Numbered from the stretch's first letter, positions 6,285-13,363 are shown. The stretch is DNA of 13,814 nt from an uncultured Collinsella sp. (GCA_902495945.1 CABUZD010000032.1:1-13814), one strand, 5' to 3'. Notes: generated by a model not told the origin, from the letters alone. Program-made: numbers and translations.

Positions 6285-7847
6285 ATGCACCATTCGGATT
6301 CCGCGACCGTGACCACGGTCGATACGCTTGCCAAGCTTCTCGATGTGTGCGGCGAGCTGCGCGCATCAGAGCAGGTTGACGAGCGTGCCGTGACCGGCTG
6401 CTCGTTTGATTCGCGCGCGGTCTCGGCAGGTGACGTGTTCTTCTGCAAAGGTGCTGCCTTTAAGCCCGCGTTTTTGAGCATGGCGCTCGATGCGGGCGCC
6501 GTCGCATTTGTGTGCGAGGAGTCACTGGTCGAGTCTCTGGAGCCGCTGGCGCAGGAGAGCGGTGCTGCGATGCTGGTTGTTGATAGCGTTCGCACGGCCA
6601 TGGCCCTGTTGCCGCCGGAGGTCTACGACCGTCCCGACCACGACGTCAAGATCGTGGGTATCACCGGTACCAAGGGAAAGACCACGGCCGCTTTTATGCT
6701 CCAGTCGATTATCAAAGCGGCGGGCGAGTCCTGCGGCATGATCGGCTCGGTGAGTACCGACGATGGCATCGAGTGCTACGAGAGCACCAATACTACGCCC
6801 GAGGCCCCCGAGGTCTGGCGCCATATCGCCAACTGCCGCACGTCCGGTCGCCAGTCCATGGTCATGGAGGTTTCGAGCCAGGCGCTCAAGTACCAACGCG
6901 TCGAGAATCTGCCGTTTGACGTGGCGTGCTTCCTCAACATCGGCCGCGACCACATCTCGCCGATCGAACACCCCACGTTTGAGGATTATTTTGAGAGCAA
7001 ACTCAGGATCTTTGACCAGGCAAAGACCGCCGTGGTGAATCTAGGCACCGAAGAGGTTGACCGTGTGCTAGAGGCAGCGTCGACGGCCGAGCGCTTGGTG
7101 ACCGTTGGCGTCGAGCATCCCGAGGCAAGCCTGTGGGCGAGCGATGTCCGCATGCTCGGCTTTAACATCGAGTTCAACTTGCACGGCATGAGCGCCGACG
7201 AGTCCGAGGCGGGGGAGAAGATCCTGCTGGGTATCGCGGGAGACTTTAACGTGGAGAACGCGCTGGTCGCTATCGCCGCTGCGCGCGAGATTGGCATCGG
7301 TATCGATGCCATCAAGAAGGGCCTCTCCAAACTGCGTGTGCCGGGCCGTATGGAGGTCGTGGAGTCGAAGGACGGCCGCGTGATCTGCGTTGTCGACTAT
7401 GCGCACAACCAGCTTTCGTTCCGTTCGCTTTTCTCGTCGGTCAAGCGCGCGTTTCCCGCTAGCCCGGTCATCGCAGTGTTTGGTGCTGCCGGCGGCAAGG
7501 CGCAGGAGCGCCGCGAGCAGCTTCCGCGTGAGGCCGCACCGTATTCCGACCTGATGATCTTTGCCAACGAGGATCCAGCTCACGAAGACCCGATGAAGGT
7601 CTGTCGCGAGCTTGCCGAGCATGTTCCCGACGATACGCCGAACAAGATCATCCTCGACCGCGAAGCCGCCGTGCATGCGGCGTTCAAGGCGGCGCGCGAG
7701 GAGTACGTCAACCCCGATGCTCCCACCATTGTCTTGCTGCTGGCAAAGGGTGACGAGGAGCTCATGCACGTGGGCGACGAGTTCGTGCCCGTCGAGAGCG
7801 ACCTTTCGCTGGCCAATCGCCTAATCGATGTTACCCAGTTTGACTAA
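6285..7847 (+). CDS. murE: MurE-like UDP-MurNAc-tripeptide ligase
   Basis: Mur ligases of this group add the third, diamino, residue to UDP-MurNAc-L-Ala-D-Glu in the cytoplasm. The 520 residues have the MurE order: N-terminal FDSRAV...DVFFCKGA (41-57), ATP loop GITGTKGKTT (125-134), TTPEAP (170-175), MEVSSQAL (194-201; His is usual where Gln stands), the carbamylated-lysine region FESKLRIF (K239), VPGRMEVV (352-359) and DYAHN (371-375). The DAP-type DNPR signature is replaced by EDPA (429-432, in NEDPAHEDP), which resembles lysine-type MurE. FLNIGRDHISPIEHP is also atypical. A start at ATG 6285 is supported by AAAGGTG (6274-6280). It could be the main MurE or a paralogue. It heads a run including murI. 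Stops TAA and TGA are adjacent in frame. Confidence 0.82.
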   Translation: MHHSDSATVTTVDTLAKLLDVCGELRASEQVDERAVTGCSFDSRAVSAGDVFFCKGAAFKPAFLSMALDAGAVAFVCEESLVESLEPLAQESGAAMLVVDSVRTAMALLPPEVYDRPDHDVKIVGITGTKGKTTAAFMLQSIIKAAGESCGMIGSVSTDDGIECYESTNTTPEAPEVWRHIANCRTSGRQSMVMEVSSQALKYQRVENLPFDVACFLNIGRDHISPIEHPTFEDYFESKLRIFDQAKTAVVNLGTEEVDRVLEAASTAERLVTVGVEHPEASLWASDVRMLGFNIEFNLHGMSADESEAGEKILLGIAGDFNVENALVAIAAAREIGIGIDAIKKGLSKLRVPGRMEVVESKDGRVICVVDYAHNQLSFRSLFSSVKRAFPASPVIAVFGAAGGKAQERREQLPREAAPYSDLMIFANEDPAHEDPMKVCRELAEHVPDDTPNKIILDREAAVHAAFKAAREEYVNPDAPTIVLLLAKGDEELMHVGDEFVPVESDLSLANRLIDVTQFD

Positions 7848-7856
7848 TGAACCATG

Positions 7857-7889
7857 ATGGCGGCGGCGCTCTGAGTGCGCTGTCGCCAT
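7857..7889. repeat. 13-bp hairpin after murE
   Basis: The arms 7857-7869 and 7877-7889 (outer ATGGCG with CGCCAT) pair over 13 bases, two of them G-U, around a 7-base loop. No T run follows on either strand. It may shape mRNA processing or partial termination between murE and the next gene. Confidence 0.5.
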
Positions 7890-7954
7890 AAGCGTGTTCC
7901 CTCAATCAAAACATGCCGTCCAAGTCCAAACCCTTCTACGTAAACGGAGTAACC

Positions 7955-8866
7955 ATGTCCCACAACACCCTGCCGACCGTTGCCGAGCTTTCGGGCGAGA
8001 TGCGCGAGCGTTTGGCCAAGGTCAAGTACGTCTTTACCGACCTGGATGCCACGATGCTCGCACCCGGCTCGTGCGTGCTGCGCGACAACGACGGCAACCC
8101 CTCGACCAAACTCGTCGAGGCCGTCGTAGCGCTCGCTCGCGCTGGTATTCAGGTGGTTCCCACCTCGGGCCGCAACCGTACCATGATCCACGAGGACGCG
8201 CGCGTGCTCGGCCTCAACTCCTACATTGGTGAGATGGGCGGTCTGGTTATGTACGACCTCAAAGCCAACGATTGGGAGTATCTGACCGGTGACATGCCTT
8301 ACGACCCCGCCTGCGGCCTCACGCCGCACCAGGTGATCGAGCAGACCGGCGTGTGCGAGAAGATCCTTGCCCGCTGGCCGCACAAGATCGAGTACCACAA
8401 CGACATGTCGACCGGCTACAAATACCGTGAGGTCACCGTCGGCATGCGCGGCAATGTGCCCGACGATGAGGTCCAGGCCATCCTGGACGAGGCCGGCTGC
8501 GGTCTGATCTGGGCTTGCAACGGCCATCTGACTCATCTGTCCAAGCCGACGACGCTCGAGCTCGATCGCGTCGAGGACGGTCGCGCCTTCAACATCAACC
8601 CCGCGGGCCTCAACAAAGGCGTCGCCATTGCGCGCTTCTGCGAGCACCTGGGGATCGAGCGCGAGGAGACGTTGGCGCTCGGCGATTCCGAGTCCGACTT
8701 CTACATGGCCGATCACGTGGGCACGTTCTGCCTGGTCGAGAATGGCCTGACGAGCGCCGGCGCGCCCGAGTTCCTGGCTGCTTGCGAGAACGCTTTCGTT
8801 ACGCGCGGCAAAATTGTCGACGGTTGGGCGGCGACGGCAGAGCTGCTGGTCGCGGCGCGTTCGTAG
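7955..8866 (+). CDS. HAD-superfamily phosphatase, IIB-like
   Basis: A predicted cytoplasmic phosphohydrolase of 303 residues; the substrate is unknown. GGAG at 7946-7949 supports ATG 7955 over an in-frame ATG 14 codons upstream. Motif I is FTDLDATML, with D29 as nucleophile and D31 as acid/base; the common DxDGT Gly is Ala. Motif II is TSGR (70-73), the motif III lysine is K221 in NKGVAIA, and motif IV is GDSESD (243-248). The long cap between motifs II and III fits the C2 (Cof/IIB) type seen in sugar-phosphate and mannosyl-phosphoglycerate phosphatases. It lies 107 bases after murE and 51 before murI, so a link to cell-wall metabolism is possible but unproven. No signal peptide or membrane segment is visible. 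Confidence 0.8.
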   Translation: MSHNTLPTVAELSGEMRERLAKVKYVFTDLDATMLAPGSCVLRDNDGNPSTKLVEAVVALARAGIQVVPTSGRNRTMIHEDARVLGLNSYIGEMGGLVMYDLKANDWEYLTGDMPYDPACGLTPHQVIEQTGVCEKILARWPHKIEYHNDMSTGYKYREVTVGMRGNVPDDEVQAILDEAGCGLIWACNGHLTHLSKPTTLELDRVEDGRAFNINPAGLNKGVAIARFCEHLGIEREETLALGDSESDFYMADHVGTFCLVENGLTSAGAPEFLAACENAFVTRGKIVDGWAATAELLVAARS

Positions 8867-8917
8867 CGCGGCGTCGCCGCACTTGGACATGTCTTTTCGA
8901 GAGAGACTGGTGAGGTA

Positions 8918-9802
8918 ATGTCCGATATCGAGAATCCGGCAGGCGACACGCGCCCGATTGGCGTGTTCGATTCTGGTTTGGGCGGTCTGACGGTTGCGCG
9001 CGCGATTGCGACGGCGCTGCCGCACGAGTCCGTCTACTACTTTGGCGACACCAAGCGCTGCCCCTACGGCACCCGCACCGAGGATGAGGTGCGCTCGTTT
9101 GCGTTGCAGGCGGGCCGTTGGCTGTCGAAGCACGACGTCAAGATCATGGTCATCGCCTGCAACACGGCGACCGCTGCGGCCTTGCGTCTGGCCCAGCAGG
9201 TGCTCGACGTTCCCGTGATCGGCGTGATCGCGCCGGGTGCCCGTGCGGCAATCAACAGCACGCGTACGCGTCGCGTGGGCGTGCTCGCCACCAACCTCAC
9301 CATTCGCTCGGGCGCCTACACGCGCGCCATTCAGGATCTAGATGCCGGCGTCGATGTATACGGCTGTCCAGCCTCGAGCTTTGTCGAGGTTGTCGAACAC
9401 GAGCTCGCCTCGGGTGCACATCTGCAGGAACAGTGGCTTGAGAACGAGGACATCTTCGATACGCCTGCCGTGCGTGCGCTGGTGGGTGCCACGGTTGAGC
9501 CGCTGCGCGACCACGGCATCGATACCGTGGTGCTCGGCTGTACGCATTTTCCGCTGTTGGTGGGACCTATCCGCCATGCGCTGGGGCCTGGGGTGCGCGT
9601 CGTGAGTTCCGCCGAGGAGACCACGCGCGAGCTGACCGATATCCTCACGCGCCGCGAGCAGCTGGCGGGCGACGCCGCCGAGCCGCAGCATCGTTTTGCC
9701 ACGACGGCCGATAACATTGCCGAGTTTGCGGTGGCGGGCAGCTTTATCTTTGGTCAGCCGCTCAAGAGCATCGAACATATCGATATCGATGAGCTGAAAT
9801 AG
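8918..9802 (+). CDS. murI: Glutamate racemase MurI
   Basis: MurI interconverts L- and D-glutamate and so supplies the D-Glu of the peptidoglycan stem. The 294 residues carry both catalytic cysteines in their usual settings, C81 in ACNTATAAA and C208 in GCTHFPLL. Also present are the N-terminal FDSGLGGLTV (17-26) with its catalytic-site Asp/Ser and the CPYGTR segment (48-53). The length is slightly above the typical ~265-285. A GGTGAGG run (8909-8915) is the likely but closely spaced ribosome site. The gene is followed after 54 bases by rph; a racemase-rph-rdgB order also occurs in Bacillus, which supports the assignments as a group. A shared transcript with murE is plausible. Confidence 0.95.
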   Translation: MSDIENPAGDTRPIGVFDSGLGGLTVARAIATALPHESVYYFGDTKRCPYGTRTEDEVRSFALQAGRWLSKHDVKIMVIACNTATAAALRLAQQVLDVPVIGVIAPGARAAINSTRTRRVGVLATNLTIRSGAYTRAIQDLDAGVDVYGCPASSFVEVVEHELASGAHLQEQWLENEDIFDTPAVRALVGATVEPLRDHGIDTVVLGCTHFPLLVGPIRHALGPGVRVVSSAEETTRELTDILTRREQLAGDAAEPQHRFATTADNIAEFAVAGSFIFGQPLKSIEHIDIDELK

Positions 9803-9856
9803 ATGTAAGGCAGCCGCCAAAGCCTTCGCCACATATTTTGCCGAAAGGATATTTCT

Positions 9857-10582
9857 ATGGAGTACATGCAGGTCAACCGCGCCAACGGCCGCGCCGCCAA
9901 CGAGTTGCGCCCCGTTAAGCTCACCCGTGGCGTCATGAAGCACGCCCACGGCTCGTGTTTGGCCGAGTTCGGTGACACGCGCGTGCTGTGCGCCGCCACT
10001 ATCGAGGAGGGCGTGCCGGGCTGGCGAAAGGGAGCTAAGGCCGGCTGGGTGACCGCGGAATACGCCATGCTGCCGGCGTCGACCGGCAAGCGCTGCAAGC
10101 GCGAGCACGCCAACCGCAAGGGTCGCTCCATGGAGATCGAGCGCCTCATTGGCCGCAGCCTGCGTACCGTCGTCAACATGAAGGCGCTCGGCGAGTACAC
10201 CGTCACCGTCGACTGCGATGTGATTCAGGCCGATGGCGGCACGCGTACAGCGAGCATCACCGGCGCCTGGGTGGCGCTGCACGACGCCCTCGCCATGTGG
10301 GTCGAGGCGGGCAAGATCGAGCGCATCCCGCTTACCGGCCAGGTGGCTGCCATCTCTATGGGCGTTGTCGACGGCAATACGCTGCTTGACCTCGATTATT
10401 CCGAGGACAGTCATGCCGAGGTCGACATGAACCTCGTCGCCACCGATACCGGTGAGATGATCGAGCTCCAGGGCACCGGCGAGCAGGCGCCCTTCGACCG
10501 CAAACGCCTCAACGCCCTGCTTGACCTGGGTGACAAGGGTGTCGCCGAGCTCATCGAGCTTCAGCGCCAAGCCATCGCCTAA
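9857..10582 (+). CDS. rph: Ribonuclease PH
   Basis: RNase PH is a phosphate-dependent 3'-to-5' exonuclease that trims tRNA precursors and works as a hexameric ring. The 241 residues match the family's usual ~240. Conserved stretches are NGRAANELRPV (10-20; Asp is more usual at the second Ala-Asn position), GWVTAEYAMLP, REHANRKGRSMEIERLIGRSLR, the VDCDVIQADGGTRTASITGAWVAL catalytic core (written here only as a named segment), and LDLDYSEDSHAEVDMN. AAAGGA at 9843-9848 supports ATG 9857; an alternative ATG three codons later is possible. It lies between murI and rdgB. Both tRNAs in this window encode CCA, so RNase PH would work on precursor trailers rather than prepare for CCA addition. Confidence 0.95.
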   Translation: MEYMQVNRANGRAANELRPVKLTRGVMKHAHGSCLAEFGDTRVLCAATIEEGVPGWRKGAKAGWVTAEYAMLPASTGKRCKREHANRKGRSMEIERLIGRSLRTVVNMKALGEYTVTVDCDVIQADGGTRTASITGAWVALHDALAMWVEAGKIERIPLTGQVAAISMGVVDGNTLLDLDYSEDSHAEVDMNLVATDTGEMIELQGTGEQAPFDRKRLNALLDLGDKGVAELIELQRQAIA

Positions 10583-10619
10583 CCTGCCAAAAAGGGACAG
10601 GTTTATTTTGGTAGGTTTT
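10581..10619 (+). terminator. Terminator-like double hairpin after rph
   Basis: AACCTGCCAAAA (10581-10592) can pair over 12 bases, one of them G-U, with TTTTGGTAGGTT (10606-10617), followed by TT. The same left arm can instead pair AACCTG with CAGGTT (10598-10603), followed by TATTTT. It overlaps the rph stop codon. It may end the murE-rph transcript or let part of it through to rdgB. Confidence 0.55.
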
Positions 10620-10723
10620 ATCTGCTGAAATGCTGCGTTGAAAGGTCCGATCGCCTGAGAGGGGAGAGGTCAAGTGCCCAAACGCCCCTCACGCGGCTTG
10701 CTATAGAGACAAGGAGGCCAGTC

Positions 10724-11365
10724 ATGGCACTTGAGAAGATTGACATCGACACCCTCGACCCGGCGGCGACCATCGTCGTGGCAACCGGAAACGCTCATAA
10801 GCTCACCGAGATCGAGGCCATTTTGGGCAAGGTCATGCCCGAGGTGCGCTTTGTGGCGCTCGGCCAGCTGGGTGATTTTGAGGATCCCGAGGAAAACGGC
10901 ACGACGTTTTTGGAGAACGCCATCATCAAGGCCCAAGCCGCGGTTGAGGAGACGGGCCTTATGGCCATTGCCGACGATTCGGGCTTGGTCGTCGACGCGC
11001 TGGACGGTGAGCCCGGTGTGTATAGCGCGCGCTATGCGGGCGTGCACGGCGACGATGCCGCCAACAACGCCAAGCTTCTCGTTAACCTGGAAGGCGTGGC
11101 AGATGAGGACCGCACCGCGCGCTTTATGAGCGTCGTCGCGCTCATCGACACGGACGGTCTGGTCACCTATGGCGAGGGCGCCTGCGAGGGCGTTATCGCG
11201 CACGAGGGCCGCGGCGACCATGGTTTTGGCTATGACCCGCTGTTCCTGCCGGTCGACACGCCGGGCAAGACCATGGCCGAGCTGACGGCTGACGAGAAGA
11301 ACGCCATCAGCCATCGATTCCATGCGCTCGAGCACCTATCCGCCAAACTGACGGGCGAGGAGTAG
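10724..11365 (+). CDS. rdgB: Non-canonical purine NTP pyrophosphatase (RdgB/HAM1)
   Basis: This enzyme hydrolyses dITP, ITP and XTP to monophosphates, keeping deaminated purines out of DNA and RNA. A strong AAGGAGG (10711-10717) lies six bases before ATG 10724. The 213 residues show VATGNAHKLTEI (19-30), the TFLENAIIKA metal-binding segment (61-70), ADDSGLVVDALDGEPGVYSARYAG (83-106, named here as a region), the DHGFGYDPLFLP substrate loop, and the C-terminal EKNAISHR-HAL. The length is a little above the usual ~200, owing to about 15 extra N-terminal residues before TIVVATGN. The next gene, dtd, starts three bases after its stop, so the two are surely co-transcribed. Whether transcription comes from the murE side is uncertain because of the hairpins at 10581-10619. 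Confidence 0.94.
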   Translation: MALEKIDIDTLDPAATIVVATGNAHKLTEIEAILGKVMPEVRFVALGQLGDFEDPEENGTTFLENAIIKAQAAVEETGLMAIADDSGLVVDALDGEPGVYSARYAGVHGDDAANNAKLLVNLEGVADEDRTARFMSVVALIDTDGLVTYGEGACEGVIAHEGRGDHGFGYDPLFLPVDTPGKTMAELTADEKNAISHRFHALEHLSAKLTGEE

Positions 11366-11368
11366 GCC

Positions 11369-11815
11369 GTGCGTGCGGTGGTGCAGCGCGTACTCAACGC
11401 CGGCGTGACGGTCGACGGCGAGTGCGTGGGCCGCATTGGACGCGGCTACCTGGTGCTGCTGGGTGTGGGCCATGGCGATACGCGTGCCGAGGCCGATAAG
11501 CTGTGGGGCAAGCTCCGCGGGCTGCGCATCAACGAGGACGAGAACGGCAAGACCAACTTGGCGCTTGCCGATGTCGACGGTGAGGTGCTCGTGGTGTCGC
11601 AGTTCACGCTGTTCGCTGACTGCCGCCACGGTCGCCGCCCATCGTTTACGGATGCCGGCGCGCCCGATGTTGCCAACGAGCTCTACGAGTACTTCCTGAC
11701 GCTCGTTCGCCAAGATGTCGAACACGTGGCGCACGGCATTTTTGGCGCCGATATGAAAGTCGACTTGGTCAACGACGGCCCATTCACCATCGTCTTGGAC
11801 ACCGATAACCTTTAG
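11369..11815 (+). CDS. dtd: D-aminoacyl-tRNA deacylase Dtd
   Basis: Dtd removes D-amino acids (and glycine mischarged on tRNA-Ala) from tRNA, protecting translation. The 148 residues match the family length. The active-site motifs are SQFTLFAD (77-84; the Ser-Gln-Phe-Thr core) and the cis-proline motif NDGPFT (135-140), which acts across the dimer. The start is GTG 11369; the nearby GGAG (11357-11360) lies inside the end of rdgB. In a cluster that also makes D-glutamate (murI), a D-aminoacyl-tRNA editor is a sensible neighbour, though the pairing may be coincidental. A terminator hairpin follows 17 bases after the stop. Confidence 0.95.
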   Translation: MRAVVQRVLNAGVTVDGECVGRIGRGYLVLLGVGHGDTRAEADKLWGKLRGLRINEDENGKTNLALADVDGEVLVVSQFTLFADCRHGRRPSFTDAGAPDVANELYEYFLTLVRQDVEHVAHGIFGADMKVDLVNDGPFTIVLDTDNL

Positions 11816-11831
11816 GTTACGCGAGATTGTC

Positions 11832-11862
11832 GTCTGGTACGTATTCGAGACCGGGCTTTTTT
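11832..11862 (+). terminator. Terminator after dtd
   Basis: GTCTGGT (11832-11838) pairs with ACCGGGC (11850-11856), with two G-U pairs and an 11-base loop, followed by six T. It ends the rdgB-dtd transcript just before the veg promoter. Confidence 0.65.
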
Positions 11863-11868
11863 AGCTAC

Positions 11869-11898
11869 TTGCGTATGGCCACAACAGGGTGCTATAGT
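11869..11898 (+). promoter_or_regulatory. Promoter of veg-ispE
   Basis: TTGCGT (11869-11874), an 18-base spacer and TATAGT (11893-11898) with an extended TGC in front. Transcription would start near 11905, leaving a leader of about 60 bases before veg. Confidence 0.65.
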
Positions 11899-11918
11899 AT
11901 TAGAGTTTTGTCTATCTT

Positions 11919-11938
11919 AGGGGTATTATCCCCTTTTT
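11919..11938 (+). promoter_or_regulatory. Terminator-like hairpin in the veg leader
   Basis: AGGGG (11919-11923) pairs with CCCCT (11930-11934), loop TATTAT, followed by TTTTT (11934-11938). It lies between the promoter and the ribosome site (GGAGG, 11953-11957), where premature termination could regulate veg and ispE. The five-pair stem is short. Confidence 0.4.
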
Positions 11939-11965
11939 GAATTGCACCTTCTGGAGGCCCTGTTC

Positions 11966-12262
11966 ATGGAAGAGATGGAAGTCAATCACGTCGACGACAT
12001 CCACGAGAAGCTGACCGATATGGTGGGCGATCGCGTCAAGGTTAAGGCCAACATGGGCCGTACCCGCGTCGTCGAGCGCATGGGCACCATCAAGAGCGTC
12101 CACCCGGCCGTCTTCATTGTCGAGGTTGACGAGCGTCGTGGCCGCAAGTCGCGTCAGTCCTACCAGTATATCGATGTGCTCACCGGTCAGGTCGAGCTGT
12201 TCGACCCCGAGAGCGGCGAGCATATCTTTACCCCGCTCGGCAATCAGCTCGAGGAGCATTAA
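11966..12262 (+). CDS. veg: Veg family protein (DUF1021)
   Basis: A small basic-to-mixed protein of 98 residues. ATG 11966 is chosen because GGAGG (11953-11957) lies eight bases upstream. It resembles Bacillus Veg, a highly expressed protein reported to stimulate biofilm formation; its biochemical role is unsettled. Shared features are KVKANMGRTRVVERMGTI (25-42), PAVFIVEVDE (47-56) and SYQYIDVLTGQVELF (65-79), which line up with SYSYADILTETVEL in the Bacillus protein as I recall it. The compact beta-rich pattern suggests a small barrel. In Bacillus veg also lies close upstream of ispE, so the neighbourhood supports the call. No signal peptide or membrane segment is seen. A promoter and a leader hairpin precede it. 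Confidence 0.88.
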   Translation: MEEMEVNHVDDIHEKLTDMVGDRVKVKANMGRTRVVERMGTIKSVHPAVFIVEVDERRGRKSRQSYQYIDVLTGQVELFDPESGEHIFTPLGNQLEEH

Positions 12263-12264
12263 CG

Positions 12265-13161
12265 GTGACCGATCGGTCCCTGACTCTTTCCGCGCCGGCA
12301 AAGATTAACCTCTACCTGGGGGTTCATACCGAGCGCGATGACCGCGGCTACCACAGGGTCGATTCCCTGATGGCGGCCGTCGGTCTTTCCGATACCGTGA
12401 CGGTCACGCCGGCGCAGGCGCTGACCGTCCAGACGGTTCCGGCATCAGATTTTCCCATGCAAAAGAATACGGCGTATCGGGTTGCGGTTGCTATGGCCGA
12501 GCATTATGGTCGCGAGGCAAACATCTGCGTGACGATTGAGAAGCGCATTCCATTGTGCGCCGGCTTGGGCGGCCCCTCGACGGATGCGGCCGCGGTCATT
12601 GTCGCCTTGGCAGAGCTCTGGGGCATTGATCGCACCGACCCAGCGCTCGACGATATTGCGCGGGGCATTGGTGCTGACGTCCCGTTCTTTTTGCACGCGA
12701 GTCCTGCGTTCTACGTAGGTGGGGGAGACGTGCTAGCAACTGAGTACCCCGCGCTGCCCGCGACGCCCGTCGTGCTGGTCAAGCCGCGCGAGGCAAGCGT
12801 TTCGACAATTGAAGCCTATCGACGTTTTGACGAGGCCCCGGTGCCTGCGGACAAGCCCGGCGCGATAGCTTCTGCCTTGCGTGCTGGTGATGCCGAGACG
12901 GCATATGCACTCATCCATAACAATCTGGGTGTCATTTCCGCACAGATGGAGTCGCAGATTCAAACGGTCCTCGACTGGCTGCGTAAACAGGACGGAACCG
13001 TTGCTGTAGATGTGTGCGGATCGGGTGCCTGCTCGTTTGCCATTTGCGACACCGCTGCCACGGTCGAAAGGCTTGCCGATGCTGCCCAGCAAAATGGCTG
13101 GTGGGCCTGCGCGACTGAGTTTATTCCCAACACGGTTCAAATCGACGCGCCAAAGAAATAA
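12265..13161 (+). CDS. ispE: 4-diphosphocytidyl-2-C-methyl-D-erythritol kinase IspE
   Basis: IspE phosphorylates CDP-methylerythritol in the MEP route to isoprenoids. The start is GTG 12265, two bases after the veg stop; GAGGAG (12251-12256) inside veg is its ribosome site, suggesting coupled translation. The 298 residues show SAPAKINLYLGV (9-20; K13 expected catalytic), RGYHRVDSL (27-35), the GHMP ATP loop IPLCAGLGGPSTDAAA (95-110), GADVPFFL (136-143; D138 expected catalytic) and the late CGSGACSFA. Two spots depart from the usual consensus: GGPST where GGGSS is common, and GSGA where GSGP is common. The overall pattern is intact, so the enzyme is probably active. Confidence 0.95.
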   Translation: MTDRSLTLSAPAKINLYLGVHTERDDRGYHRVDSLMAAVGLSDTVTVTPAQALTVQTVPASDFPMQKNTAYRVAVAMAEHYGREANICVTIEKRIPLCAGLGGPSTDAAAVIVALAELWGIDRTDPALDDIARGIGADVPFFLHASPAFYVGGGDVLATEYPALPATPVVLVKPREASVSTIEAYRRFDEAPVPADKPGAIASALRAGDAETAYALIHNNLGVISAQMESQIQTVLDWLRKQDGTVAVDVCGSGACSFAICDTAATVERLADAAQQNGWWACATEFIPNTVQIDAPKK

Positions 13162-13196
13162 AAATTTCTCTAGCACGCGGCGAAAATCTTTGTTAC

Positions 13197-13202
13197 TATA
13201 GT
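13197..13202 (+). promoter_or_regulatory. -10 box of tRNA-Pro
   Basis: TATAGT lies nine bases before the mature 5' end of tRNA-Pro. No clear -35 hexamer is at the usual spacing. Confidence 0.45.
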
Positions 13203-13210
13203 CGAGCTAA

Positions 13211-13287
13211 CGGGTTGTGGCTCAGTTTGGTAGAGCACTGCGTTCGGGACGCAGGGGTCGCTGGTTCAAATCCAGTCAACCCGACCA
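13211..13287 (+). tRNA. tRNA-Pro (anticodon CGG), CCA encoded
   Basis: A 77-nt cloverleaf: acceptor CGGGTTG/CAACCCG, D stem GCTC/GAGC with a nine-base loop, anticodon stem CTGCG/CGCAG with loop TTCGGGA (anticodon CGG), variable GGGTC, T stem GCTGG/CCAGT with loop TTCAAAT, discriminator A, and an encoded CCA (13285-13287). It reads proline CCG codons, which should be frequent in this GC-rich genome. It lies between ispE and tatA with its own terminator. Confidence 0.96.
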
Positions 13288-13297
13288 GAGCATGAGG

Positions 13298-13326
13298 AGG
13301 GACCGCTTCTTGCGGTCCCTTTTTTT
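13298..13326 (+). terminator. tRNA-Pro terminator
   Basis: AGGGACCGC (13298-13306) pairs perfectly with GCGGTCCCT (13312-13320) around TTCTT, followed by a T run through 13326. It starts 11 bases after the tRNA. Confidence 0.93.
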
Positions 13327-13334
13327 AGCTAGTG

Positions 13335-13363
13335 TTGTGATACCGCGATACCCGCGGTATACT
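13335..13363 (+). promoter_or_regulatory. tatA promoter with embedded inverted repeat
   Basis: TTGTGA (13335-13340), a 17-base spacer and TATACT (13358-13363) form a good promoter. The spacer is filled by a perfect inverted repeat, ATACCGCG (13340-13347) and CGCGGTAT (13353-13360) around ATACC, which also touches both hexamers. That position suits a repressor operator. Confidence 0.65.

Noticed and set aside
7844..9133. 429-residue open frame antisense to the HAD gene and murI
   Set aside because: It spans two real genes and their gap on the other strand and has no family features.
9338..10570. 410-residue open frame antisense to murI and rph
   Set aside because: Shadow of two well-identified genes.
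10698..10707. Extended -10-like TGCTATAGA just before rdgB
   Set aside because: Transcription would start inside the ribosome-binding site of rdgB, and there is no -35.
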